Counted from the first letter of the stretch, positions 32,978-41,645 are shown. The stretch: 59,675 bases of DNA from Spirochaetales bacterium (GCA_016930085.1 JAFGHO010000022.1:1-59675), one strand, 5' to 3'. Notes: generated from the letters alone by a model not told the origin. Program-made: numbers and translations.

Positions 32978-34726
32978 ATGAGGCGGTTTGTCAAATTCTT
33001 TACATACCTGAAGCCCTTTATAAAGAAGATTATCCTTCTTTTTTGTTTTATCTGCATCACCACGCTCATCACGCTTCCCGTTCCCATGCTCGAAAAGACA
33101 ATCATCGATGAAGCGATTCCCGAAAAGAATATACATTACCTGTTCCTTCTTATCGGCGTCATCGCCGCACTTTATGCCGTCAATCAGACGATCGGATATC
33201 TGAGAAATATCACCAGTATTTCCGTGAGAGAAAAGGTTCTCTGCCGGGTGCGTATCGACCTGTACCATCATCTGCAGAAAATGTCCATGAAATTTTTCTC
33301 CGGCCGGCAATCCGGTTCACTCCTCTCCCGTATGCTGAGTGACGTCGGTTATATTCAGAATCTTGTCAACGACGAGTTTTTCGTCATCATAAGTTCGTTT
33401 TTCCGTGTCGGTGTTGTCGTTTATCTTCTCCTGACGATAAGCTGGAAGATTTCATTACTGTGCCTGACCGTGCTTCCCGTTGTTCTTACCGTATTTCTAC
33501 TCCTGAGAAAAAAGATATACATATTTACCAAAAGACTCCAGGAAGCCCTCGCGCAGCTATCGGGGAAAGTACAGGAAAACATATCGTCAATCAAGATCAT
33601 TCAGGCCGAGACCGCAGAAGAAAACAAGGGACGGGAAACGGCGCTTCACTGTGAAAATCTCGCGAACCTTACCATCCGGCAGTCACGCGTGGCCATTATC
33701 GGCAATTATATCATTACCCTTTTCACCTATGTGCCGCTGCTCGTTATCATATGGAGTATCGGCGGGGCGGACGTCATTAAGGAAACACTCAGCCTGGGTT
33801 CGCTTCTTGCTTACATCCAGTACCTTTTCGGGGTGATCGGACCGGTCACCAATTTTCTCAGGTTCAACATGAATCTTCAGGCGGGGTATGCCGCGCTCGA
33901 CCGGGTGTATGAAATACTGGACGAACCACCCGAGATCATTGACCGGCCGGATGCCGTTCCGGTAAGCACGCCGCTTCAATCAATCGTTTTTTCCGACGTC
34001 TCCCTTCATTTTTCCGATCCCGAACATCCGGATAAAATCATCGAGGCGTTGTCTCATATCAGTCTGACGATAAAGCGGGGTGAAAAGATCGGCATCGTGG
34101 GGCCCAGCGGGGGCGGAAAAACGTCGCTTGTAAATCTGCTGCTGCGGTTTTATCATCCGACCGAAGGAGTCATCCGCCTCAATGACAGGGAAATAGATGC
34201 CTATACGATAAACAGCGTCCGGCGGACAATCGCGTATATGCCGCAGGAGGAATTCCTTTTCAATGACACGGTGAGAAACAATATTACGCTGGGGCGCGAG
34301 TATCCGGATGAAGCAATAGAGAAGGCATTGGAGGTCGCTTCCGCTTTCGAGTTTGTCCGTTCCCTCAGGGAGGGGCTTGACACCGTCATCGGCGAACGCG
34401 GGGTCACCCTTTCCGGGGGACAGCGCCAGCGTCTCGCGCTCAGCAGGATCTTTCTCAAGCAACCGGATATGTTTGTTTTTGACGAGGCTTTCTCCGCCCT
34501 GGATTCCGAATCGGAGACACTTATATTCAACGCCCTTCCGCGTATTATCGGGGACCGTACGGCGATCATTATCGCCCACCGGTTTTCATTCCTCAATCTC
34601 GTCGAAAGAATACTTGTTTTCGCAAACGGAAAATGCGTGGAGGATGGAAGCTTCGATGAACTCGTCAACAAAGACGGCCTGTTTTCGAAACTGTATACGA
34701 TCGGAAAGCTCGAACGCCCTACATAG
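32978..34726 (+). CDS. ABC exporter, fused TMD-NBD half-transporter
   Basis: A 582-residue type IV ABC exporter of MsbA-like arrangement, from the ATG at 32978, one base after the acyltransferase stop. About six transmembrane helices occupy residues 20-300. The nucleotide-binding domain has Walker A GPSGGGKTS near residue 376, the Q-loop MPQEEF, signature LSGGQRQR, Walker B MFVFDEAFSALD and the H-loop AHRFS. There is no N-terminal C39 peptidase, so any leader must be removed by another enzyme. It would export a lipid or peptide made by the operon. A longer upstream start would lie inside the previous gene and is rejected. Confidence 0.92.
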   Translation: MRRFVKFFTYLKPFIKKIILLFCFICITTLITLPVPMLEKTIIDEAIPEKNIHYLFLLIGVIAALYAVNQTIGYLRNITSISVREKVLCRVRIDLYHHLQKMSMKFFSGRQSGSLLSRMLSDVGYIQNLVNDEFFVIISSFFRVGVVVYLLLTISWKISLLCLTVLPVVLTVFLLLRKKIYIFTKRLQEALAQLSGKVQENISSIKIIQAETAEENKGRETALHCENLANLTIRQSRVAIIGNYIITLFTYVPLLVIIWSIGGADVIKETLSLGSLLAYIQYLFGVIGPVTNFLRFNMNLQAGYAALDRVYEILDEPPEIIDRPDAVPVSTPLQSIVFSDVSLHFSDPEHPDKIIEALSHISLTIKRGEKIGIVGPSGGGKTSLVNLLLRFYHPTEGVIRLNDREIDAYTINSVRRTIAYMPQEEFLFNDTVRNNITLGREYPDEAIEKALEVASAFEFVRSLREGLDTVIGERGVTLSGGQRQRLALSRIFLKQPDMFVFDEAFSALDSESETLIFNALPRIIGDRTAIIIAHRFSFLNLVERILVFANGKCVEDGSFDELVNKDGLFSKLYTIGKLERPT

Positions 34727-34744
34727 CGGGGACGGAGGACCGTC

Positions 34745-35365
34745 TCAGTCAACACCGAATTTTTCAGACAGTTCTTTTTTCAACTCGTCAATATGCCTGT
34801 AATGAATCGTATGCAATCCAAGCCCTTCAGCGACTTCTATGTTTACCGGTGAATCGTCGATAAAAAGAATATGTTCCGGTTTTTCATTCAGTTTGTTCAG
34901 CGCGGTTATAAACACCTGTCGACGTGGTTTGCTCATTTTCTCTTCACAGGAAAAAATTCGATAATCGAAACAATCCAGCCATTTGAATTTTCTATTTATA
35001 AAGGAAAGCATATTTGCCGGCATATTCGACAAGATAGCAAGGGTGAAGCCCTTTTTTTTCAACGCGTTGATCAATGCGATCATATCCTTGTTGATGTTCA
35101 TCCAGCTTGCCCGATCGAGGTCGATGATTGCATTGATTTCTTTATCCGAAACACATCGTTTGATATCGAGTCTTTCGATTACCCTTTTCCAGTATTCCTT
35201 TGCGGAGATGAGTCCGGAATCGTAATCGTAGCGAAGCTTTTGATAGACGGATGCAAGTTGTTCTTCGTTTATCTTAAGTATTTTACATATTTTCCCTGCT
35301 TTGTTTTTATTCCGGGACAGACTGATGACACCGCCGAAATCAAAGATTATCGTTGTTATCTTCAA
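34745..35365 (-). CDS. HAD-superfamily hydrolase (subfamily IA)
   Basis: A 206-residue HAD phosphatase-like enzyme. Motif I is FDFGGVIS, with the second Asp replaced by Gly as in the FDxGGV group of epoxide-hydrolase N-terminal-like/YihX HADs. Motif II is ILSNMP, motif III has Lys in MSKPRRQ and motif IV is LFIDDSPVNI. It is probably a small-molecule phosphatase. The start seems to be TTG with a weak ribosome-binding site, 11 bp after the dockerin gene stop, so the two may be co-transcribed. It is convergent with the ABC exporter. Confidence 0.85.
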   Translation of the reverse strand: MKITTIIFDFGGVISLSRNKNKAGKICKILKINEEQLASVYQKLRYDYDSGLISAKEYWKRVIERLDIKRCVSDKEINAIIDLDRASWMNINKDMIALINALKKKGFTLAILSNMPANMLSFINRKFKWLDCFDYRIFSCEEKMSKPRRQVFITALNKLNEKPEHILFIDDSPVNIEVAEGLGLHTIHYRHIDELKKELSEKFGVD

Positions 35366-35376
35366 CTATTTCCGGC

Positions 35377-36513
35377 TCAACACGGGAACGAATCGATCTG
35401 TCCGACGTAGTAGCGTGCCGTAAGAAGCGCGTCGACGATATCGATGCCGCCGGAACAATTCACATCCGCCAAAGCCGGTTCGAAATTCGATGGTTCCAGG
35501 CCGACGTAGTACTGCGCGATGAGAAGCGCGTCGACAATATCGATACTGCCGTTGATATTGACATCTCCAATCTGGCCGGGCGGGGTCGAGGAGGGCGGGA
35601 TCGTCGCCGTGGGCGCCCAGTTTGCGCCGCGGACCGTGGTCTTTAGCGAGTAAATCTTGTCCTGACAGGTTATGTAGAGCACGGACCCGTCGCTTCCGCC
35701 GAAGGTGATATTCGAGCAAAACTCGGGAATCGAGATAAAATCGAGCTGTTCTCCCGACGGCGATACGATCCAGAGGCCGCCTTTACCCATAAAGTAAAGA
35801 TTGCCGTGTTCGTCGATTGTCATGCCGTCCGGATCGTTCGTACTGCCCGATCCCGGATTGAAAAAGACCGATCCGGTCCCGATGGAGCCGTCGGAATTAA
35901 TCGGGTATACCATCCAGTATTTGCGGTTACTGTCACTGACATAGAGTTTCGACCCGTCGTTCGATGTGATGATCCCGTTCGGACATCCCATATCGGAGAT
36001 AATCCTCGAGGCAACACCCTGCGTGTTTATATGATAGACCGCCTGCGGCCTGCCTTCCCAGTTGGGGGTGGTAAAATAGATATCGCCCTGCGGGCGCTGA
36101 CAGATATCGTTCGGGTAGTACCATGACGTGTCCGAGGCGATCGTTTGCGCGTCCTCGGGACCGTTTGCGCCTATCCGGTAACTCGTTATCTTTTGCGACT
36201 GGCTTTCGGCGGCAAGAAGACGGCCGTCAATGGAGAGAAACGTACCGTTCACCCGCTGGGAATTGGACATCCACACGCTTACCTGCCCCTGGCTGTTGAG
36301 GCTGTAGATGTTGTACGGGGCGTCATTCGGCGTCGTGAAATAAAGCTTTTGATTGACGGGGTCCCATGTCGGTCCTTCATAATAAAGATTCGAAGAATAG
36401 ACCTGTACGAGACCGGCGCCGGACCGGATCGTTGTCTGGCCGAAAACCGGAAGGATGGTCATACATAATAAAATCACCGCTACTATGGCAAACTTCTTTA
36501 TTGTGGATTTCAT
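35377..36513 (-). CDS. Secreted beta-propeller (SMP-30-like) with type I dockerin
   Basis: The ATG at 36513 follows GAGGAG and gives a 378-residue protein with a signal peptide (to about residue 26, ...PVFGQ). Residues 35-300 form a six-bladed propeller of the gluconolactonase/SMP-30 type (PNDICQRPQGDIYFTT, GCPNGIITSNDGSKLYVSDS, DPDGMTIDEHGNLYF). The C-terminus is a dockerin with two calcium-binding repeats, each D-V-N-x-x-G-x-I-D-I-V-D-A-L-L. A Pro/Ser linker joins the two parts. Dockerins bind cohesins in cellulosome-type assemblies; no cohesin is in the window. Confidence 0.88.
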   Translation of the reverse strand: MKSTIKKFAIVAVILLCMTILPVFGQTTIRSGAGLVQVYSSNLYYEGPTWDPVNQKLYFTTPNDAPYNIYSLNSQGQVSVWMSNSQRVNGTFLSIDGRLLAAESQSQKITSYRIGANGPEDAQTIASDTSWYYPNDICQRPQGDIYFTTPNWEGRPQAVYHINTQGVASRIISDMGCPNGIITSNDGSKLYVSDSNRKYWMVYPINSDGSIGTGSVFFNPGSGSTNDPDGMTIDEHGNLYFMGKGGLWIVSPSGEQLDFISIPEFCSNITFGGSDGSVLYITCQDKIYSLKTTVRGANWAPTATIPPSSTPPGQIGDVNINGSIDIVDALLIAQYYVGLEPSNFEPALADVNCSGGIDIVDALLTARYYVGQIDSFPC

Positions 36514-36639
36514 TATTTTTCTCCTCACATTTTTTTATTTTTTTAAGATGAATTGTTGTTATTATACCCGATTATCACGGAAACTGCAAGTCTTCAGTTG
36601 TCACGGCCGGAAGGACCGCCTCTAAAGGAGGTGGTTTCC

Positions 36640-36861
36640 TTATATTAATGAAAGGTGTGCTTTTTTGAGAATATACTGATATGCGTCGGAGGTAATCCAG
36701 CCGCGCGCGAGCATATATATCAGCTTTGTTTTTAACGCTTTGTAATACTCATGAAACCGCGATTTATCGGATTTCATGCATAAGGTTAGCAGCTGAAGCA
36801 CCTGGCATTTAATATCCTGTTTCTCGTTTTCTTCTATTTTCGATATTGGATGGATCAACAT
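36640..36861 (-). CDS. Small hypothetical protein
   Basis: 73 residues from the ATG at 36861 (CCGGAGGTGAGAGAA upstream). It is helical, soluble and Lys/Leu-rich (LIHPISKIEENEKQDIKCQVLQLLTLCMK...YILKKAHLSLI), with two cysteines. It has no recognised motif. The good ribosome-binding site supports a real gene. A 9-bp stem-loop lies in its leader. Confidence 0.55.
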   Translation of the reverse strand: MLIHPISKIEENEKQDIKCQVLQLLTLCMKSDKSRFHEYYKALKTKLIYMLARGWITSDAYQYILKKAHLSLI

Positions 36862-36888
36862 TTCTCTCACCTCCGGGTCAAGGTCACT

Positions 36889-36933
36889 CGGGAACAGGAC
36901 AGATTATGTTCAATACATCGCCCTCTGTTCCCG
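36889..36933. repeat. Inverted repeat in the 36862-37199 intergenic region
   Basis: CGGGAACAG (36889-36897) and CTGTTCCCG (36925-36933) form a perfect 9-bp stem with a 27-nt loop, just upstream of the ribosome-binding site of the small minus-strand gene. The rest of this 338-bp divergent gap is AT-rich with no other signal I can support. Confidence 0.45.
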
Positions 36934-37199
36934 GAAATATCCTTCATTCCCTGATCCTTATTATGCAAATGCAGTGCCATATCGATGCGGCCGGGGATGA
37001 CATATAATTACCTGTTTTATAAAGAATTAATTATGCTGCCCGTATTGTGTGTGACGATTGGCGAAAAAATGTATACTATTTCATACAGTTATGTTAATTA
37101 TCGACACAGAAAAATCATATAGCCGGGCTACTTTTTTTTTCCGGCAATATATGATATACTGTTCGCTACAATAAAATAGCTATAAAAAAGGGGAACCTT

Positions 37200-38465
37200 A
37201 TGAAAACAACAGTGTCTCTATTATTTTTTTCTTTACTGCTTCTCTTTTGCTGCCAGCCGCCGGGAGACAGCGGGTCCGGGACCATAACAGGCATTATCCG
37301 GGATCATTACACCGGAGAACCGCTATCCGGCGTTGCTATCGGCTATGGAAGCAGAAGCGCGACAACCGGGACGGACGGCCGGTATACAATCGATCTTGGA
37401 AAAAACTCCGGCACCATCATCGATTCCGTATGTCTGACCAAAACCGGTTACATGTTCCTGCAACTCGATGGCGTGGAGACTGATGCGGGGAAAGAAAATA
37501 CGGTGAATATATACACGAACAGGATCGACAAGACCGAATATGAGACGATTAATGTGACCGGAAGAATATATCAAAATCCAGTCGCACCGGAAGAAATTCC
37601 AGATGAAACCAGTGTGAGATTCTATATTTTCAACAGCACTACCGGCAGCTACATCTCCGGTACATTGGATTATTTGGACGGATATTCGGTCGACACCCCG
37701 ACCTTCGGCGACGATTGTCTTGTCATTGTCAGTGTCGGCGGTAATGTGTCGATGGCGGCGATGCGGATCGGCGTCGATCTTCATACCGATACGACGGAAT
37801 GCGATATCACGGAAACCCCGGCCGTACCGGCCCCGGTTTCGATCACGGGAGAAGCGGCGGGAGATTTCGTGACCCTCCAGCTCGCGACCCCTTACGGACT
37901 TGTCCCCGCGGGAACCCGTTCATTGGCGGGAACGGCGCCGGAATATATATTTTATATGAATCCGGGAGGATACACGCAATGCGTCTGGCAGGTGGCACGC
38001 GGAAGCATTGAAGCGGACTATACGCGGAGATACCAGTCGTCCTCCGAAATCATTAATATCGATACCACGGTCACCCTCCCCGATATCGATGAGGCATTGG
38101 GGCCGGACGGTCCAATCGATCCGGATTCATTCAGCTACGAGGATGGTATTTTTCATCTCGATCCGGTCGCGAATACCAGTATGTACCAACTCACGATTAT
38201 TAATCCCGGCAATCAGTTGACTATCGGTGCCTTAACGGCCCCGCAGGAAAACATCACCCTTGCCGAACCGATTGCATACAAACTGAGTGGAAGCCCGTAT
38301 TATGTCATGGCGAATGCGATGGATACGGAAGATTATCCGACCACAATGACGAAGACCCTTACGGAAACAGGATTCAGACCGGGCCAGCTGCCGCCGGGCG
38401 TCGCGATCGGTATCGTCGACCGGGATGAAGAAAACTTTCAGTTTTATGCCCTGGTGGATTTCTGA
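37200..38465 (+). CDS. Lipoprotein with carboxypeptidase-regulatory-like domain
   Basis: A 421-residue protein with a lipoprotein signal ending LLLLFCC near residue 17. Residues about 28-105 form a beta-sandwich of the CarboxypepD_reg/peptidase-associated type (TITGIIRDHYTGEPLSGVAIGYGSRSATT, TDGRYTIDL). The remaining 300 residues are beta-rich and unrecognised. It should be an envelope-anchored structural or binding protein. The ribosome-binding site is AAAAGGGGAA. A small hairpin at 38490-38507 after its stop may end transcription. Confidence 0.75.
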   Translation: MKTTVSLLFFSLLLLFCCQPPGDSGSGTITGIIRDHYTGEPLSGVAIGYGSRSATTGTDGRYTIDLGKNSGTIIDSVCLTKTGYMFLQLDGVETDAGKENTVNIYTNRIDKTEYETINVTGRIYQNPVAPEEIPDETSVRFYIFNSTTGSYISGTLDYLDGYSVDTPTFGDDCLVIVSVGGNVSMAAMRIGVDLHTDTTECDITETPAVPAPVSITGEAAGDFVTLQLATPYGLVPAGTRSLAGTAPEYIFYMNPGGYTQCVWQVARGSIEADYTRRYQSSSEIINIDTTVTLPDIDEALGPDGPIDPDSFSYEDGIFHLDPVANTSMYQLTIINPGNQLTIGALTAPQENITLAEPIAYKLSGSPYYVMANAMDTEDYPTTMTKTLTETGFRPGQLPPGVAIGIVDRDEENFQFYALVDF

Positions 38466-38489
38466 TACCGTTATCTTTTTTGACCGTCG

Positions 38490-38507
38490 GGCATTGATTT
38501 TAATGCC
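38490..38507 (+). terminator. Weak hairpin after lipoprotein gene
   Basis: GGCATT and AATGCC pair around GATTTT, followed by a moderately T-rich stretch. Confidence 0.35.
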
Positions 38508-38531
38508 GCTTTCTGTTTGAATAAAGCCCTT

Positions 38532-39437
38532 ATGCTTGCCGCAGGGATTATTTCGGGGCTGGCAATGGCCTTTTTTCAATCATGCTCATACCTTTCTTCC
38601 CGGTTTTTCTATGCCAGGACCAATGGGAGCGGCTTTCATCTCCTGAGTTTTTCCCATATCCAGATGGGGATCGCGGCGGTTATTCTTCTATGGATATTCC
38701 GGCCGCAGCACCCGATTCCTTTTACCGGGATCGCCTTTATCGTCATTCTCAACAGCCTCGTGTACATGGCGGGGCAGACCTTTTTTTTACTCGCATTAAA
38801 AGAGGCGAACCCTTCACAGATCGCCTCGCTTCTGGCATTGAAACTCATTGCAATCTCGGCCGCGAGTTCCCTCATCCTCCACCTCACGATTTCACCCCTC
38901 CAGATTTTCGGTGTCGCCCTCAGTCTTGCCGCGGTTTTTCTTTTGAACTCTTCCCGCGATAAAATACCGGTCAAGGGTCTCGTCTTTAGCCTGCTCGCCG
39001 TGGGGGGATATTCGGCATCGGATATCTGCATCGCCGTCATCGTCAACGATCTTAACCGGGCGGGGATCGCCAATGCATCGTTTATCGGCACATGTATGGT
39101 GTATATCTGTACGGGCATAATCGGACTCGTGATTCTGCCTTTTTTAAGAGACGGGGTCAAAAAGCCGGTCATGTGGCTTTCGGCCTTTCCATTCGCCGCT
39201 TCATGGCTGACGGCCATGTTTTTACTTTTTCAGACCTTTTTGCTGATTGGTCCGTTATTCGGGAATATTTTACAGACAACGCGGGGGATCATTTCCGTTC
39301 TGCTGGGCCTTCTCGTGAGCAAGCTGGGATTCATCCGGATTGAAGAAAAAATGGGACGGTATGCGTTTTTCAGGAGACTCGGGGCGGCCGTTCTTATGAC
39401 CGGAGCGGTAAGCCTGTTTGTTTTTAATGGTATATGA
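38532..39437 (+). CDS. DMT-superfamily (EamA) permease
   Basis: An inner-membrane protein of about 300 residues with ten predicted helices in two EamA repeats. It resembles drug/metabolite exporters (AAGIISGLAMAFFQSCSYLSSRFF; QTFFLLALKEANPSQIASLLALKLI; GAVSLFVFNGI). The substrate is unknown. The ATG at 38532 is preferred; a TTG five codons earlier is possible, and neither has a strong ribosome-binding site. A strong terminator follows at 39484-39519. Confidence 0.85.
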   Translation: MLAAGIISGLAMAFFQSCSYLSSRFFYARTNGSGFHLLSFSHIQMGIAAVILLWIFRPQHPIPFTGIAFIVILNSLVYMAGQTFFLLALKEANPSQIASLLALKLIAISAASSLILHLTISPLQIFGVALSLAAVFLLNSSRDKIPVKGLVFSLLAVGGYSASDICIAVIVNDLNRAGIANASFIGTCMVYICTGIIGLVILPFLRDGVKKPVMWLSAFPFAASWLTAMFLLFQTFLLIGPLFGNILQTTRGIISVLLGLLVSKLGFIRIEEKMGRYAFFRRLGAAVLMTGAVSLFVFNGI

Positions 39438-39451
39438 TAACAAGACAATTG

Positions 39452-39481
39452 TCGTACTTTACGATATATATCGTACTTTAC
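39452..39481. repeat. Direct repeat enclosing a 16-bp palindrome
   Basis: TCGTACTTTAC occurs twice with 19-bp period (39452-39462 and 39471-39481). Between and partly within the copies is the perfect palindrome TACGATATATATCGTA (39460-39475). It lies just after the permease stop and before its terminator. Function unknown. Confidence 0.6.
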
Positions 39482-39483
39482 AA

Positions 39484-39519
39484 GAGAAAGGCCGCCGGTA
39501 AAAAACGCGGCCTTTTCTC
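39484..39519 (+). terminator. Rho-independent terminator of the permease gene
   Basis: GAGAAAGGCCGC and GCGGCCTTTTCTC pair (one bulged base) across an 11-nt A-rich loop; T-rich on the 3' arm. Confidence 0.75.
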
Positions 39520-39711
39520 ATGCAAGGAGTTATGAAAAGCGTTAAACCTCCTCTTTTTTTCAACACTATAAAAATATAATTATAATAATAAATACAATTG
39601 TTTTATATGATCATTTTACTAATATTTATGGCATTTTTCCTTTTTTTAAAAGACAGCGGTCATATAATTGTCACAGTGGAGAGAAGTGAAAAGGGAAACC
39701 TTGATTCGTAT

Positions 39712-39741
39712 CCGGTTTTCCACTATTATAGTGAGAACCGG
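39712..39741. promoter_or_regulatory. Long imperfect palindrome upstream of methyltransferase gene
   Basis: CCGGTT...ACTAT and ATAGT...AACCGG form a 14-bp interrupted palindrome centred on a single T, 20 bp before the start codon. It would be a stem in the RNA leader or an operator on DNA. Confidence 0.5.
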
Positions 39742-39761
39742 CACCGCAAAGGAAGCGAAGA

Positions 39762-40403
39762 GTGAAAAACCGGAGCAAACGAAAATGGAATAACTACTAT
39801 AAAACCCACTCACCCGATACGATCAACTTCGATTCATGGCTCGAACAATATGAGGCGTATTTCCGGCCGGGGACGGAGGTGCTTGAAGTCGGGTGCGGAT
39901 ACGGATTCCATACGGAATACCTTGTCTCGAAAGGCTGTCACGTCTGCGCGACGGATTTTTCCAAAACCGTCCTGAATCGGCTAAAAAAACGCGTCCCCGG
40001 CGCCGCGGCCGGATATCTCGATCTTTCAAAAAGGATTCGTTTTCCCGGCGATTCCTTTGACGCCGTCATCGCCGATCTTTGTCTCCACTACTTCGACGAC
40101 AGGACAACGAGACATATTTTGACCGCGTTCCGGAAGATACTCCGCGCCCGGGGAAGGCTTTTCTGCCGCCTGAACTCGATATACGACCTCAATCACGGGG
40201 CGGGACAGGGTGAGGAGATCGAAAGCAATTATTACCGGCATAATGGTATCCATAAACGGTTTTTCTCGAAAGCGTCGATCAACGATTATTTCAAAGAATG
40301 GGAAATCGAATCCATCGCCAATTATGATCTGCATCGACATGAAAAAACGAAAAATATCTATGAAGTGATCTGCCGGAACATCAAGGAAAACCCATGCGAA
40401 TAG
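39762..40403 (+). CDS. Class I SAM methyltransferase
   Basis: A 213-residue methyltransferase with motif I VLEVGCGYGFHTEYL near residue 39, the acidic post-I segment VCATDFSK and motif IV AVIADLCLHYF. It has the compact Methyltransf_11/25 layout; the substrate is unknown. It starts with GTG after GGAAGCGAAG. It overlaps the next gene, a GNAT acetyltransferase, by 10 bp, so the two act as a translationally coupled pair. A palindrome lies just upstream. Confidence 0.85.
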   Translation: MKNRSKRKWNNYYKTHSPDTINFDSWLEQYEAYFRPGTEVLEVGCGYGFHTEYLVSKGCHVCATDFSKTVLNRLKKRVPGAAAGYLDLSKRIRFPGDSFDAVIADLCLHYFDDRTTRHILTAFRKILRARGRLFCRLNSIYDLNHGAGQGEEIESNYYRHNGIHKRFFSKASINDYFKEWEIESIANYDLHRHEKTKNIYEVICRNIKENPCE

Positions 40404-40867
40404 AACGGCTTGAGAAAAACGACATCGTTCCCTACGACCTCCTTCTCGAGGCTGATCCGTATAAAGCGATGATCGATTCATACATTCATGATTCATCCGT
40501 CTATGTCGCCCGGAACGCTTCCGGCGCCGTCATCGGTATTATCGCCTGGCTTCCGCTATCGGCCGAAACCGCCGAGATTAAAAACATCGCGGTGCACCCT
40601 GACTGCCGCAACAGGGGAATCGGGACAAAGCTTATCGGAAAGGCGTTACGGGAAATAAAAGCGGCGGGTTTCTCATCGGTTGTCATCGGCACAGGCAACA
40701 CAAGCCGTCGGCAGCGTGCGCTTTATGAAAAACTCGGATTCAGGATCAAGGAAGTAGTGAAAGGTTTTTTTACGAAAAACTATCCTTTCCCTATTGAAGA
40801 AAACGGGGCAATCTGCGAAGATATGGTGGTTCTGGAAATGGAAATCGGGCGTGACGGACCGGGCTAA
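40394..40867 (+). CDS. GNAT-family N-acetyltransferase
   Basis: A 157-residue acetyltransferase with the acetyl-CoA-binding motif A VHPDCRNRGIGTKLI (Q/R-x-x-G-x-G/A form) near residue 73 and the motif B region LYEKLGFRIKE. It resembles small-molecule or amino-acid acetyltransferases of the YhdJ/RimI type. Substrate not deducible. It overlaps the methyltransferase gene end. Confidence 0.88.
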   Translation: MRIERLEKNDIVPYDLLLEADPYKAMIDSYIHDSSVYVARNASGAVIGIIAWLPLSAETAEIKNIAVHPDCRNRGIGTKLIGKALREIKAAGFSSVVIGTGNTSRRQRALYEKLGFRIKEVVKGFFTKNYPFPIEENGAICEDMVVLEMEIGRDGPG

Positions 40868-40927
40868 TTCCGGCAGGATGCATCCCCGCCCGCTTCTTTT
40901 ATCCGGAACTGAAAGAGGAACACATCC

Positions 40928-41605
40928 ATGAGTTTTATCGATATCCCGACCGAACAAACCACCGCTATAACGGATCTTGTCCTGGCAGTTTCCGCCCTGA
41001 CCCTGTCACTGTTCATCTATGGTATCGGGCGCACACGGGACGGAAAAAAGTCCTGTATCTGGTCATGGGCTTTCGGATTACTCGCACTTGCCTCCGTATT
41101 GGGCGCGGCCGCCCACGGTATTATGATGTCAAAAACGATCCACTTCATTATCTGGCAGCCGATTCATCTGTCGCTCGGCCTTACGATTGCGCTTTTCACA
41201 GCCGGGGTGGTGTACGATATAAGGGAATATTCACTTCCCCGCGGGTTTATGCCGGTTATCCTCGGGATCGGTGTTATTTTTTATCTGATCACCGTGCTTG
41301 TAAGCGGTGGTTTTTATGTTTTTATCATCTATGAATCCATCGCCATGCTCTTCGCGCTTGTTTCGTATATCATCCTCGCGATAGGAAAAAAGAAAAGCAG
41401 GTTCTGGCTGATGGCCGCGGGAATTTTCATCTCCATCTCCGCCGCCGTGATACAGGCAAGCGGTTCCGTCCATTTGACGCTGATCTGGGAGTTCGATTAC
41501 AACGGGATTTTCCATCTACTGCAGGTGATCGGTATCCTTTTTCTATACACGGGAGTCATTGCCGACCTGCGCGCCCGGTCCCTCCCTTCCGGCACCTCCG
41601 CGTAA
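40928..41605 (+). CDS. Seven-TM membrane protein, unknown
   Basis: 225 residues with about seven predicted transmembrane helices and short loops (TDLVLAVSALTLSLFIYGI; FGLLALASVLGAAAHGIMM; IHLSLGLTIALFTAGVVYDI; and so on). It has no catalytic motif I recognise. A histidine in helix 2 (AAHG) and H in helices 3 and 6 might be ligands, but this is weak. It is 60 bp after the GNAT gene, with GAAAGAGGAA as ribosome-binding site. Confidence 0.65.
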   Translation: MSFIDIPTEQTTAITDLVLAVSALTLSLFIYGIGRTRDGKKSCIWSWAFGLLALASVLGAAAHGIMMSKTIHFIIWQPIHLSLGLTIALFTAGVVYDIREYSLPRGFMPVILGIGVIFYLITVLVSGGFYVFIIYESIAMLFALVSYIILAIGKKKSRFWLMAAGIFISISAAVIQASGSVHLTLIWEFDYNGIFHLLQVIGILFLYTGVIADLRARSLPSGTSA

Positions 41606-41645
41606 AAATCCCGCATGCGCCGGGCTGCTTTCCGCCGTTATTGTA

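Noticed and set aside
33980-34579. 199-codon minus-strand frame opposite the ABC exporter NBD
   Set aside because: Lies across Walker A to Walker B of a clear ABC protein; composition is typical of an antisense frame.
36607-36633. Hairpin with AAAGGAGGTGG as a possible terminator or leader peptide
   Set aside because: No U-tract on the coding strand of the neighbours, and the following ATG opens a six-codon frame only.
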